DNA from: Pedobacter frigiditerrae | GTDB lineage: Bacteria; Bacteroidota; Bacteroidia; Sphingobacteriales; Sphingobacteriaceae | DNA length: 64,000 nucleotides | Reading direction: 5' to 3' | NCBI RefSeq assembly: GCF_004331645.1 | Contig: NZ_SJSK01000002.1 | Coordinates: 124,001-188,000 of the forward strand | Shown: positions 46,529 through 55,922 of the stretch, one piece after another | Layout of the letters: the number at the start of each line of letters is the position of its first letter | Position numbering within the stretch: the stretch's first letter is position 1 | Translations under genes and position numbers: made by a program | Notes under the pieces: model-generated | Told to the model about the DNA's origin: nothing | The model's database searches: none | The model's input: the letters and a program-made list of their open reading frames with translations, nothing else

Positions 46529-47152
46529 TTAATTAAAAACAGGCGATCCGTATTCTCTTCTTAATAATTTTTTATCCTTAACACTAGATTTTAAACTACC
46601 AAGATCGTAAATATCTTTTTGAAGACCACCATGCAAAAGCCATTCACCGTGCATTTTTCCATTAACATAATTCCCTGTACTAATCATTTTCCCTTTTCTA
46701 TCATAACTAGAATAGAGCCCGTTTAACACATTATCTACAAAAACCTCTGAAGTTAGCACTTTCCCATCTGGATAAAAAGACAACCACACACCAGTTTTTT
46801 TGCCATCAATAAAATTACCCATTTGACTTGTAAATCTATACCTATCCTTGAAGTAGTAAAAAGTGTCATATTGATTGTTAAACATATCAACATCACCATA
46901 ATAGGTAAATTTACCATGAGGGGTTTTTAAATCCACATCCTTATAAGTACCAGTCATTATTAAATTGTTATACAGATCAAAACGTTTAATTGTCCATAAT
47001 TCTTCACTACTTAACTTCCCGTAAATAGCGTAAGATGTGGCTTTTGTAGAATCCCGAGTAATTACCTCTCCCATAAAATATATAGGCTTAATTTGGGTGA
47101 AAGCAGTTTGGCAAATACCAAAAAAGCACAACAAGACAAGTAACCTCTTCAT
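46529..47152 (-). CDS. YwqK/MORN-like repeat protein, first paralog
   Basis: The product has 207 residues. I start at the ATG at 47152, giving signal MKRLLVLLCFFGICQTAFTQ; the longer frame would overlap the carboxylase gene. It contains KPIYFMGEVITRDSTKATSYAIYGKLS and MORN-like repeats (GNFIDGKKTGVWLSFYPDG, VLNGLYSSYDRKGKMISTG, GKMHGEWLLHGG). It follows the carboxylase gene by four bases. Confidence 0.75.
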   Translation of the reverse strand: MKRLLVLLCFFGICQTAFTQIKPIYFMGEVITRDSTKATSYAIYGKLSSEELWTIKRFDLYNNLIMTGTYKDVDLKTPHGKFTYYGDVDMFNNQYDTFYYFKDRYRFTSQMGNFIDGKKTGVWLSFYPDGKVLTSEVFVDNVLNGLYSSYDRKGKMISTGNYVNGKMHGEWLLHGGLQKDIYDLGSLKSSVKDKKLLRREYGSPVFN

Positions 47153-47156
47153 AATT

Positions 47157-48785
47157 TTATGTTTGTATAACCCCAACATTAAAAGCTTTTTTAATAGGCG
47201 ATTGATTTGCAGCTTCAATTCCCATAGAAATCACTTTACGAGTTTCTAAGGGATCTATAACTCCATCTACCCATAAACGCGAAGCAGCATAAAATGGTGT
47301 GGTCTGCCTATCATATCTATCTGTAATATTTTTTAGGAGAGCAGCTTCTTTTTCTGGGGTGATCATTTCTCCCTTTGCTTTTAAGGATGCCTCTTCCATC
47401 TGTAAAATTACTTTAGCGGCTTGTGTACCACCCATAACAGCAATTTTTGCACTGGGCCAAGCGTAAATTAAACGGGGGTCATAAGCTTTACCACACATGG
47501 CATAATTGCCTGCACCGTAAGAATTACCTATTACGATTGTAAATTTAGGAACTACAGAATTGGCTACAGCATTTACCATTTTAGCACCGTCTTTAATAAT
47601 ACCGCCTTGCTCTGATCGGCTACCAACCATAAATCCAGTAACATCTTGTAAAAAAACCAAAGGAATTTTCTTTTGGTTACAGTTCATGATAAACCGACTT
47701 GCTTTATCTGCACTATCTGAATAGATTACTCCACCAAACTGCATTTCGCCTTTTTTAGATTTTACAACCTTACGTTGGTTGGCAACAATACCTACTGCCC
47801 AGCCATCAACCCTAGCTAAGCCACAAATAATGCTTTGCCCGAATAATGCTTTATATTCTTCAAATTCAGAGTCATCAACTAAACGAAAAATGATTTCACG
47901 CATATCATAAGGTTTCTCTCTATTTTCTGGTAAAATGCCATAAATTTCTTCTTCATTTAATTTAGGCATAGCCGATTTAATCCTGTCGAACCCTGCATTT
48001 TCTGGCGCACCAAGCATGCTCATTATTTTGCGGATACTATCTAGGCAAGCTTTATCGTTTGGATGTTTATAATCGGTAACACCTGATATTTCGCAATGCG
48101 TAGTTGCACCACCTAAAGTTTCATTGTCTACTTCTTCGCCAATGGCAGATTTAACTAAATAAGAACCAGCTAGGAATACTGAGCCTGTACCTTCCACTAT
48201 CATCGCTTCATCGCTCATTATTGGAAGGTAAGCACCTCCTGCAACACAAGCCCCCATAATAGCGGAAATTTGCACAATACCATCGGCACTCATCATGGCA
48301 TTGTTCCTAAACATCCTACCGAAATGTTCCTTATCTGGAAAAATTTCATCTTGCATTGGTAAATAAACACCTGCACTATCTACTAAATAGATAACTGGCA
48401 ATCGGTTTTCCATTGCAATTTCTTGCGCTCTTAGGTTTTTCTTAGCCGTCATCGGGAACCAAGCTCCAGCTTTTACAGTGGCATCATTAGCAACTATTAA
48501 ACATTGCCTACCAGAAACATAGCCAATGCCAGTAACTACACCCGCACTTGGGCAACCACCTTGTTCGCTATACATTCCATCAGCTGCAAAAGCGCCTAAT
48601 TCTAAAAATTCAGAGCCTTTATCAGTTAAATAGTCAATTCGCTCCCTTGCTAATAACTTGCCTTTTTCTTTTTGTTTAGCTGCATTTTTTTCTCCCCCAC
48701 CTGCAAATATTTTCCTCAACTTGGCCTTAAGCTCATAGACCAATTGTTTATTTATATCCTCGTTCTTGTTGAATTCTATATTCAT
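47157..48785 (-). CDS. Acyl-CoA carboxylase carboxyltransferase (beta) subunit
   Basis: The 542-residue cytoplasmic enzyme subunit transfers carboxyl from biotin to an acyl-CoA. It has both carboxyltransferase halves: KLLARERIDYLTDKGSEFLELG, ACVAGGAYLPIMSDE (first oxyanion loop) and FLQDVTGFMVGSRSEQGGIIKDGAKM / GNSYGAGNYAMCG (second). The GGCPSAGVVTG opening and length fit methylcrotonyl-CoA carboxylase beta, with propionyl-CoA carboxylase as the alternative. No biotin-carrier alpha subunit is adjacent. It heads the run that continues through the three repeat proteins, dipeptidase and membrane protein. Confidence 0.92.
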   Translation of the reverse strand: MNIEFNKNEDINKQLVYELKAKLRKIFAGGGEKNAAKQKEKGKLLARERIDYLTDKGSEFLELGAFAADGMYSEQGGCPSAGVVTGIGYVSGRQCLIVANDATVKAGAWFPMTAKKNLRAQEIAMENRLPVIYLVDSAGVYLPMQDEIFPDKEHFGRMFRNNAMMSADGIVQISAIMGACVAGGAYLPIMSDEAMIVEGTGSVFLAGSYLVKSAIGEEVDNETLGGATTHCEISGVTDYKHPNDKACLDSIRKIMSMLGAPENAGFDRIKSAMPKLNEEEIYGILPENREKPYDMREIIFRLVDDSEFEEYKALFGQSIICGLARVDGWAVGIVANQRKVVKSKKGEMQFGGVIYSDSADKASRFIMNCNQKKIPLVFLQDVTGFMVGSRSEQGGIIKDGAKMVNAVANSVVPKFTIVIGNSYGAGNYAMCGKAYDPRLIYAWPSAKIAVMGGTQAAKVILQMEEASLKAKGEMITPEKEAALLKNITDRYDRQTTPFYAASRLWVDGVIDPLETRKVISMGIEAANQSPIKKAFNVGVIQT

Positions 48786-48938
48786 CTCTTAATTTGGTTA
48801 GACCAGACATTAATCTGGCGATGCGAGCAAGTTAACAGTTAAATTTAGTAAACTAAAACCTGTTTTGGTATTCAGTTGCTAAATAAAGTTAGTTTTCTTG
48901 TTAAATAACAAAAAGAGCTGTTCGTCGTTTAATGCATA

Positions 48939-49649
48939 ATGAAATACCTGATTGTTATATTGATTTTTTGTTCGCAAATTAGCAAATCGCAAATATTTTC
49001 TTATCCGCAGTTAAACAAACAAGGGAAAGATATTGAAGCGCTTACTCCTTTAAGATGGAAAGCTATTGATACCGCTCTTGGTGATTTAAATAATGATAAA
49101 TTAGAAGATTTAGCCATCATTTATGAACACAATTTGCCAATAACAGAAAGTAGAGCGTATGGCGACAATGAAACAGATTTGATTAAGGAGTTTCAAAGAC
49201 CAAGGGTTTTAGCTATTTATTTTAAAAATGCACAAAGTGGAAAGTATACTTTAGCCACACAAAACAATAACTTTATTTTAAGAGCTAACGAAGGCGGTTC
49301 TTTAGGCGATCCATTAAAAAAAATCAGTATCATAGCAAATAAGTTATTGTTGCGGTTTGAAGGTGGTGCCAATTGGCGATGGAAATTAAATTATGAGTTT
49401 AAATACCAAAACAAGGATTGGAACCTAGTTAATGCAAATAACATATATTACAATGCCATTTCTGGCGAAATGACGAATAGGCAATACAATTTCTTGGCTA
49501 GAAGAATGAGATTGATTTCAGGGAACTTGGCCGACCAAGAAGGTAATAACTTGATAGATGAAGAGACACTTATCTTCACTAGCTTTAAGACTTTCGCTAC
49601 TTTTAAAAAACCTTGGACTTGGGAAATTAGCAAGGATAATTTTTTGTAG
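48939..49649 (+). CDS. Hypothetical exported protein, FG-GAP-like start
   Basis: The product has 236 residues with a signal peptide (MKYLIVILIFCSQISKSQ). An FG-GAP-like stretch, IDTALGDLNNDKLEDLAIIYE, appears near residues 40-60, then LAIYFKNAQSGKYTLATQNN and a beta-rich LLLRFEGGANWRWKLNYEFKYQNKDW. The Asp/Asn run suggests calcium binding. I do not recognise a named family beyond that. It diverges from the carboxylase gene. Confidence 0.75.
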   Translation: MKYLIVILIFCSQISKSQIFSYPQLNKQGKDIEALTPLRWKAIDTALGDLNNDKLEDLAIIYEHNLPITESRAYGDNETDLIKEFQRPRVLAIYFKNAQSGKYTLATQNNNFILRANEGGSLGDPLKKISIIANKLLLRFEGGANWRWKLNYEFKYQNKDWNLVNANNIYYNAISGEMTNRQYNFLARRMRLISGNLADQEGNNLIDEETLIFTSFKTFATFKKPWTWEISKDNFL

Positions 49650-49806
49650 CATTCGAATTCAAATCCCGTCTTTATCTGGTTAATGAAAAGCCCAAATGAC
49701 TTAAAATATACCCTCTGTTTTTGCTTTTCAAAAACAATACTCATTAAAAATAATGCTATCAGCAAAATCTGCCTATTATTTAATATGTTTGGGTAAATTG
49801 AGCAAA

Positions 49807-50250
49807 ATGAATTTAAGCATAAATACACCCGCATTATTATTTCCTGCAATAAGTTTAATCATGTTAGCTTATACCAACAGGTTTTTATCATTAGCAAGCT
49901 TAGTGAGAAGTTTACACGCTAAATATGCTGCCGATAGCAAGGATGGCTCGATAATCCACAGCCAAATTAAAAACTTACGCTATAGATTACGCTTAATTAA
50001 AAATATGCAGACTTATGGTATTTGTAGTTTTATAAGTTGCATATTTTGTATGTTTTTTATCTATATAGAAAAAGAGATAATGGGCGAAATATTGTTCGCC
50101 ATTAGCTTACTATTTTTTATTGCTTCATTGTTTACTTCTCTAATTGAGATAAGGTTAAGTACTAAAGCTTTAGAATTTGAGCTAAGTGATATGGAAGATT
50201 TACAAGACCCTTCGCTGGTTCAGTACATTAAAAACAAGTTTGATAAATAG
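49807..50250 (+). CDS. DUF2721-family membrane protein
   Basis: The product has 147 residues. The ATG at 49807 is chosen because the family begins NTPALLFPAISLIMLAYTNRFLSLASLVR. Three membrane helices (about 9-28, 66-88 and 90-112) surround a basic cytosolic loop (QIKNLRYRLRLIKNMQ). The C-terminus LSDMEDLQDP is typical. Function unknown. Confidence 0.8.
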   Translation: MNLSINTPALLFPAISLIMLAYTNRFLSLASLVRSLHAKYAADSKDGSIIHSQIKNLRYRLRLIKNMQTYGICSFISCIFCMFFIYIEKEIMGEILFAISLLFFIASLFTSLIEIRLSTKALEFELSDMEDLQDPSLVQYIKNKFDK

Positions 50251-50328
50251 TCACAGCATATTCGCTTTGCGGTTGATTACACCGATTAAGGTGGATTTCA
50301 CAGATTTTGTTGCTTTGGACTTTAAAAA

Positions 50329-50913
50329 CTAAGTCAAATTTCTATCTCTAAACCAAACCTCGTCTGGTGCTGCTTTAAAGCTCTTCATTTTAGAAACTAG
50401 TACAGTTGCATCTGTTTCATTAAATACTAAATCTCTATTGGTTTGTTTTAAGAAACGATGTTCTACCATGACATCCATTTGTTTAAAGAGATGATCGTAG
50501 AAACCATTTACATTTAACACACCTATTGGCTTGCCGTGTAAACCTAATTGGAGCCAAGTTAAAACCTCAAACAATTCTTCGAGTGTACCAAAACCACCGG
50601 GTAAAATCACGAAACCGTCGGCCAAGTCTGCCATTTTTTGCTTGCGTTGATGCATGTTTTCGGTAACAATCATTTCTGTCAAACCTTTATGCCCAACTTC
50701 TTTATCCATTAAAAATTGAGGGATAACACCTGTTGCTTTACCTTTGTGTTTTAAGATTTCATCTGCAATTATACCCATAACTCCTACACTTCCACCACCA
50801 AAAACTAAAGTGATATTTTGAGATGCCATTGTTTCGGCTAAATCTTCAATAGCTTTTCTTAAAACCGGGTCGCCATTAAAATTGGAACCGCAATAAACAC
50901 AAAGTGATTTCAT
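50329..50913 (-). CDS. LOG-family (TIGR00730) phosphoribohydrolase
   Basis: The 194-residue Rossmann-fold protein has GGGSVGVMG (~39-47) and the PGGFGTLEE motif (~104-112) characteristic of the LONELY GUY family, which hydrolyses nucleoside monophosphates to base and ribose phosphate (cytokinin activation in plants and some bacteria). The natural substrate in this organism is not known. It is a single gene. Confidence 0.93.
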   Translation of the reverse strand: MKSLCVYCGSNFNGDPVLRKAIEDLAETMASQNITLVFGGGSVGVMGIIADEILKHKGKATGVIPQFLMDKEVGHKGLTEMIVTENMHQRKQKMADLADGFVILPGGFGTLEELFEVLTWLQLGLHGKPIGVLNVNGFYDHLFKQMDVMVEHRFLKQTNRDLVFNETDATVLVSKMKSFKAAPDEVWFRDRNLT

Positions 50914-50961
50914 TGTAGAGATTGTTTAGAACTCAAAAGTATACTTTTTTAGGGAATAGAA

Positions 50962-51008
50962 AATGGGAAATAGAAAATAGACTTATTGCCTATTTTCTAT
51001 TTCCCATT
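50962..51008. terminator. 19-bp perfect inverted repeat after the TonB-receptor gene
   Basis: AATGGGAAATAGAAAATAG (50962-50980) and its exact complement (50990-51008) are separated by 9 bases, ending 22 bases before the receptor stop. It is a long AT-rich stem likely to act as transcription terminator on the minus strand. Confidence 0.7.
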
Positions 51009-51030
51009 CCTTATTTACTTTTCTAACTAA

Positions 51031-53619
51031 TTAAAAACTATATCGCAAAGTAGTACCATAAGTTCTTGGATCGCCAAGTACACCAGCATATAAACCAGAG
51101 TTACCTGCGGCAGCTTGTAATTGTTCATAATAATTTTTGTTAGCAATGTTTCTGCTCCAAACGAATATTGAGATTTTTTCTGATTTAAATCCTGCCCTAG
51201 CATTTAATAAAGAATAACCATCAACATTTAATACTTTTGAAGGAGTTGGGTTTGAAGAATAACCTGAACGGTAACTAGCGTCTGCAGCTATAAAATACCT
51301 ACCAATTTTAGTTGCTAAATTACCTGGAGTGCTAAATTCTGCACCACCAGAAACATTCCATTTAGAGATACCTGGTAATCTACCACCAGAAGCATCTTTA
51401 AATGCCACTTGGGTAGATACTCCGTTAATGAGCTCAGTATGTCCAGTTTCTTCTAGAGGCAATGGCGCATTAGTGAATTTTACATATTTACCGTCAAGAT
51501 AGGCTACAGCTGCATTAACTGTTAAAAATCTTTCTAATTGCAAGCTTCCATCAACTTCTAATCCTCTTACTTTTACTTTTTCTGCATTAGCCAAATAACC
51601 TCTATTTACACCTAATTGTGGAGATTGAACGTTTGTTTGGTAATCTTTAATATCTGTATTAAAACCTGTCACGTTTACTATTAAACCCTTAACAGGTTTT
51701 GTTTTAAGGCCTAGTTCATAGTGCTCTACATATTCTGGCTTTACAATGGCTAGTGACAAGTCTGCTTGTCCGTTAGAAGTAGTTGGTAAACCGCCTACGT
51801 TTACCCCAACAGGTTTATAAGCGGTAGAAAATGTTCCGTAAGCATTTATCTTATCTGTTGGGCGATAAGACAAAGTAATGTTACCAGATAGGTTATTATT
51901 ATCTGTACTTATGTTAAATTGTTGATTGGCATAAACGGCCGCTTTTAGCGCAAGTAATGCAGCATCTGAAGTCTGTAATCCTCCGTAAGTTGCCCTGTTA
52001 TAATCAACATCTTTTTTATCGTAGGTATACCTTAAACCTGGTAAAATGTGCAAATGATTTAAAAATTCCCAGTCAACCTGTGCAAAAACGGCAGCGCTCA
52101 ACGATTTAATGGTTGAATTGGTTTTGATACCAAAGCCATCTAATAAACCTGGAGTTGAGTATAAAGCTTGTGAGCCCGTAGCAGCTGTTTGTACGAATCT
52201 CCATTGATCTTTACCAACTTCTTCTGTTTGGTTTAATCCTTTTAAATTCTGACCGAGAACAAATACACCAATTACCCCACTTAATTTTTCTGTTAGGTTA
52301 CCCGCATATCTAATTTCTTGCGAATATTGATCATGACGAGAGTTTCCTTGAGATTTGGTTAATGCAGATAACTCAGAGAAATCACGATCATTTGTAGGAT
52401 CCCAGTTCCAAAATCTCCAAACACTTGTTGAAGTAAGTGTTCCGTTACCTATTTTATAATCTACGTTCAATGATGCTCCACCAATCGATTGGTTCTGTTT
52501 CCAAGGCGTGTTGGTATTTATCGTTCTAGAAAAAGGGTCAATAACCGGTTGTTTATAACCTAAATCAGAAACTATTTTAGCATATTGGCGATAAGCACTT
52601 CTTTCTGTTGTTGTAACACCTGCAATTACAAGCGGATAACCTGCTGGATGCTGAATACTCACATCTCCACTTAACAATATTTGTAATTTACTTGACGGTG
52701 TGTAATAATATTGACTTTTAATACCAATGTTATTTTGACCACTATACTTACGTTCTTCTCTTGTATTGTAAATTGTACCATCTCTTTGTGTACCTGAGAT
52801 AGCTAGTTTTGCAGCAAGGTTTTTTGCCAAACCACCAGAAATTGATGTTTTAGCTTGTATAAAGTTATAGTTACCAAAGCTTAGTTCTGCTTTTGCTGTT
52901 GGTACTTGAGTTGGTTTTGTTGTAGTGATGTTAAATGCACCCGCTGTGGTGTTTTTACCAAACAATGTACCCTGCGGACCACGTAAGATTTCAATTTGCT
53001 CGATATCAAGAAAATCTGTTGAGGTTGCAGCTGGACGAGCCTGATAAACTCCATCTACATAAAAACCTACACCTGGGTCGATACCATCATTAGTTAAACC
53101 GAAAGTTGAACCCAAACCTCTAATATTTAATGTAGTGTTTCTAGCATTTGATGCATATAACTGAACTGAAGGGACTAATTCCTTTAAACGATTAACGTTA
53201 AATGCACCTGCGTTTTCAGCTGCCTGACCACCAATTACAGTGATAGCAATAGGCACATCCTGTAAAACTTCTGAGCGTCTTCTTGAAGTTACTACGATTT
53301 GATCTAGTAGAGCATCTTCAACTAAAGTTAACTCTAAGGGTGTGTTTTGAAGTTTTAATACCTGAAAATCTTGTGGCTTATATCCCACAGAACTTACTTG
53401 AAGATAAAATGGAGCTTCCTGTTTTGAATTGATGCTAAAAGCACCTTTATCATCTGCACTTACAGAGATATTTGTACCTCTTATTTTTACGGTTGCGCGT
53501 GGCACAGGAGCACCATCTGCACGTTTTATGATACCTGTTATTGGACTTTGAGCAAATACAAAAGTTGCCGAAAGTATTAGTGTTAAGAGAATTAGAAAAG
53601 ATAAGTACTTGTGTTTCAT
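51031..53619 (-). CDS. TonB-dependent outer-membrane receptor (siderophore/vitamin-like class)
   Basis: The product has 862 residues with a signal peptide ending ATFVFAQ. A carboxypeptidase-regulatory-like domain (~25-108) precedes the plug (QIVVTSRRRSEVLQDVPIAITVIGG, NTTLNIRGLGSTFG, EQIEILRGPQGTLFGKNTTAGAFNI) and the barrel ends in YGTTLRYSF. It is of the classic TonB-receptor kind rather than SusC: there is no SusD gene beside it. Ligand is unknown; catecholate siderophores, cobalamin or a small glycan are options. A consensus promoter lies directly upstream. Confidence 0.93.
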   Translation of the reverse strand: MKHKYLSFLILLTLILSATFVFAQSPITGIIKRADGAPVPRATVKIRGTNISVSADDKGAFSINSKQEAPFYLQVSSVGYKPQDFQVLKLQNTPLELTLVEDALLDQIVVTSRRRSEVLQDVPIAITVIGGQAAENAGAFNVNRLKELVPSVQLYASNARNTTLNIRGLGSTFGLTNDGIDPGVGFYVDGVYQARPAATSTDFLDIEQIEILRGPQGTLFGKNTTAGAFNITTTKPTQVPTAKAELSFGNYNFIQAKTSISGGLAKNLAAKLAISGTQRDGTIYNTREERKYSGQNNIGIKSQYYYTPSSKLQILLSGDVSIQHPAGYPLVIAGVTTTERSAYRQYAKIVSDLGYKQPVIDPFSRTINTNTPWKQNQSIGGASLNVDYKIGNGTLTSTSVWRFWNWDPTNDRDFSELSALTKSQGNSRHDQYSQEIRYAGNLTEKLSGVIGVFVLGQNLKGLNQTEEVGKDQWRFVQTAATGSQALYSTPGLLDGFGIKTNSTIKSLSAAVFAQVDWEFLNHLHILPGLRYTYDKKDVDYNRATYGGLQTSDAALLALKAAVYANQQFNISTDNNNLSGNITLSYRPTDKINAYGTFSTAYKPVGVNVGGLPTTSNGQADLSLAIVKPEYVEHYELGLKTKPVKGLIVNVTGFNTDIKDYQTNVQSPQLGVNRGYLANAEKVKVRGLEVDGSLQLERFLTVNAAVAYLDGKYVKFTNAPLPLEETGHTELINGVSTQVAFKDASGGRLPGISKWNVSGGAEFSTPGNLATKIGRYFIAADASYRSGYSSNPTPSKVLNVDGYSLLNARAGFKSEKISIFVWSRNIANKNYYEQLQAAAGNSGLYAGVLGDPRTYGTTLRYSF

Positions 53620-53684
53620 TGTAATTTTTGGTTTTATGTTGTATTAGAATTTCAATACCCTACTAAATCCATAGAATATATCGA

Positions 53685-53715
53685 CAAATGTATATTATAA
53701 ATCTTAACTACCAAA
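53685..53715 (-). promoter_or_regulatory. Consensus Bacteroidota promoter for the TonB receptor
   Basis: On the minus strand TTTG (53712-53715), exactly 19 bases, then TACATTTG (53685-53692) is a full match to TTTG-N19-TAnnTTTG. It is 65 bases upstream of the start codon. Confidence 0.85.
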
Positions 53716-53907
53716 TTTTATTTGGAATTAATTTTTAATCATCTCGTTAACGGAATTAAATATTGACTTTAATCAGTGTTCATTTTTACCGTTAAGTAGT
53801 TAGAAGATTGAAGGTTTGTGCTCAATGCAACCCTAGTCTTTTGCACTATTTTGAGTTGCCTAAACCTGATTGAAGTGGATGCCGATTCTTCTTCGGCAGC
53901 AAAGAAA

Positions 53908-53936
53908 AGCGGGGCTATCGTAACCGATGCCCCGCT
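53908..53936 (-). terminator. guaB terminator
   Basis: AGCGGGGC (53908-53915) pairs with GCCCCGCT (53929-53936), with inner ATCG/CGAT pairs, and is followed on the minus strand by TTTTCTTT. Confidence 0.9.
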
Positions 53937-53998
53937 GTATTTGATTTGCCTAATCTATGTAGTGATTAGATATTTAGATCACCCAATTAGGCGGTAAA

Positions 53999-55468
53999 TT
54001 ATCTAGTATAATTTGGTGCTTCTTTAGTTATTGTAATATCATGAGGGTGACTTTCTCTCATACCTGCTGCAGTAATTTGAACAAATTGCGCTTCTTGTAA
54101 TTTTTCAATAGTAGCAGCGCCACAGTATCCCATACTTGCACGTAAGCCGCCAATGTATTGATACATTACCTCAGCCAAAGTACCTTTAAATGGCACACGA
54201 CCAACGATACCTTCTGGCACTAATTTCTTGATATCATCTTCTACATCTTGGAAATAACGATCTTTTGAACCTTGCTCCATGGCTTCGATAGAGCCCATAC
54301 CGCGATAAGACTTAAACTTACGACCTTCATAAATGATAGTTTCTCCTGGGCTTTCTTCTACCCCTGCAAATAACGAACCCGCCATTACCGTGCTTGCGCC
54401 TGATGCAATTGCTTTTGCAATATCTCCAGTATGCTTAATTCCACCATCTGCAATAACAGGAACTCCAGTACCTTTTAATGCTTTAGCACATTCGAAAACT
54501 GCATATAATTGAGGAACACCAACACCAGCAATGATTCTTGTAGTACAAATAGAACCCGGACCAATACCAACTTTAACAGCATCGGCACCTGCATCAGCTA
54601 AAAATTTAGCAGCAGCACCAGTGGCGATATTACCTACAATAACTTGTAAATCTGGATATTTAGCTTTTACTTCTTTTAGTTTATCAACCACCCCTTTTGA
54701 GTGACCGTGAGCAGTATCAATTGTAATTACATCAACACCCGCTTTAACTAAAGCGTCAACTCTTAATAAGGTATCCGCTGTAACTCCAACTGCAGCACCA
54801 ACACGTAATCTTCCTCTTTCGTCTTTACAAGCAGCTGGATAATTTTTAACTTTTGAAATGTCTTTAAAAGTAATTAAGCCACTTAAATAACCATCAGCAC
54901 TAACAACTGGTAGTTTTTCTATTTTATGATTTTGAAGAATTTCTTCAGCTTGAACTAAGTTTGTACCTTCTGGAGCAATGATTAAATTATCTTTGGTCAT
55001 CACTTCAGCAATTGGTCTGGTCATATCCTTTTGGAAACGCAAATCGCGATTGGTAATGATACCTACCAATTTATTATCGGCACTAACAACAGGTATGCCT
55101 CCAATCTTATGCTCTTTCATGATTTTGAAAGCATCGGCAACTACAGCTGTTTCTAATAACGTAACTGGATCTTGGATCATTCCGCTTTCTGAACGTTTAA
55201 CTTTACGTACTTCCTCAGCCTGTCTGTCAATCGTCATATTCTTGTGCAACATTCCGATGCCGCCATTTTGGGCAATAGCGATGGCTAATTCTGCTTCAGT
55301 TACAGTATCCATAGCTGCAGAAATTAAAGGAACATTTAACTTGATTTTTTTAGTTAAAAACGTTGCTGTATTAACATCACGTGGCAAAATCTCTGAGTAT
55401 GCGGGAACTAACAATACGTCATCGTACGTTAAACCAGTTGCAATAAATTTATTGGGATCGAGTTGCAT
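53999..55468 (-). CDS. guaB: IMP dehydrogenase
   Basis: The 489-residue enzyme oxidises IMP to XMP with NAD, the first committed step to GMP. The start [17 protein letters not shown], two CBS domains (~97-210), catalytic Cys308 in [22 protein letters not shown] and [11 protein letters not shown] flap are all seen. The ATG at 55468 matches the family and is chosen over a longer frame with 17 extra residues. It diverges from ppnP, another nucleotide-related gene. Confidence 0.98.
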   Translation of the reverse strand: MQLDPNKFIATGLTYDDVLLVPAYSEILPRDVNTATFLTKKIKLNVPLISAAMDTVTEAELAIAIAQNGGIGMLHKNMTIDRQAEEVRKVKRSESGMIQDPVTLLETAVVADAFKIMKEHKIGGIPVVSADNKLVGIITNRDLRFQKDMTRPIAEVMTKDNLIIAPEGTNLVQAEEILQNHKIEKLPVVSADGYLSGLITFKDISKVKNYPAACKDERGRLRVGAAVGVTADTLLRVDALVKAGVDVITIDTAHGHSKGVVDKLKEVKAKYPDLQVIVGNIATGAAAKFLADAGADAVKVGIGPGSICTTRIIAGVGVPQLYAVFECAKALKGTGVPVIADGGIKHTGDIAKAIASGASTVMAGSLFAGVEESPGETIIYEGRKFKSYRGMGSIEAMEQGSKDRYFQDVEDDIKKLVPEGIVGRVPFKGTLAEVMYQYIGGLRASMGYCGAATIEKLQEAQFVQITAAGMRESHPHDITITKEAPNYTR

Positions 55469-55500
55469 AGCAAATAAATTAGGAGTTCTTATTTGCAGGG

Positions 55501-55508
55501 CAAAGATA
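55501..55508 (-). promoter_or_regulatory. Possible -7 box for guaB
   Basis: On the minus strand TATCTTTG fits TAnnTTTG, 33 bases upstream of the guaB ATG. The -33 position is T-rich but not TTTG. Confidence 0.45.
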
Positions 55509-55607
55509 CAAAAAAACAATGCAAATAAAAAGGTATTGTAGAAGATGCTTAAATATTAAGCTTTGCTGACAAATATTTATATTGTGCTCATTAAACTATT
55601 TAAAATT

Positions 55608-55889
55608 ATGATACAAGAAAACCAATATTTTGAAGGTAATGTGAAGTCTTTAGGTTACGCAACTGCGGATGGAAAATCTACAATAGGAATTATTAATCCA
55701 GGCGAATACGAGTTTGGAACAGCCCAAAAAGAAATCATGCATATTATTGAGGGGGCATTATCAGCTTTGCTACCAGATAGTGAAGAATGGAAAATTTTCA
55801 ATGCAGGAAGTAGATTTGAAGTAGCCGCAAATTCATCTTTCACAGTAAAAGTTGAAGCACAAACTGCATACCTGTGTCAATACAGATAA
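55608..55889 (+). CDS. ppnP: Pyrimidine/purine nucleoside phosphorylase (DUF1255)
   Basis: The 93-residue single cupin-like domain is the normal PpnP length. It splits several nucleosides with phosphate into base and ribose-1-phosphate. Family features are YFEGNVKSLGYATADGKSTIGII, PGEYEFGTAQKEIMHIIEGAL, SEEWKIFNAGSRFEVAANSSFTVKV and CQYR at the end. The ATG at 55608 gives the standard N-terminus. It is back-to-back with guaB. Confidence 0.95.
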   Translation: MIQENQYFEGNVKSLGYATADGKSTIGIINPGEYEFGTAQKEIMHIIEGALSALLPDSEEWKIFNAGSRFEVAANSSFTVKVEAQTAYLCQYR

Positions 55890-55922
55890 AACACCCTGAA
55901 TTCTTATTTTAACCTTATTGAA

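Larger units (their letters stand above)
53620..53998. other. Gene-free stretch between guaB and the TonB-receptor gene
   Basis: The 379 bases contain the receptor promoter (53685-53715) and the guaB terminator (53908-53936). Nothing else was recognised. Confidence 0.6.

Noticed and set aside
44929..47152. Toxin-antitoxin system (YwqK antitoxin name)
   Set aside because: The proteins are exported repeat proteins without a toxin partner; the name is a database habit based on the repeat.
49448..49849. 133-residue minus-strand frame near 49.6 kb
   Set aside because: It overlaps the end of the FG-GAP-like gene on the opposite strand and the DUF2721 start, and has no family features.
54978..55541. 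187-residue frame antisense to guaB
   Set aside because: It lies almost wholly opposite the conserved guaB coding sequence and shows no protein-family features; it is a shadow frame.
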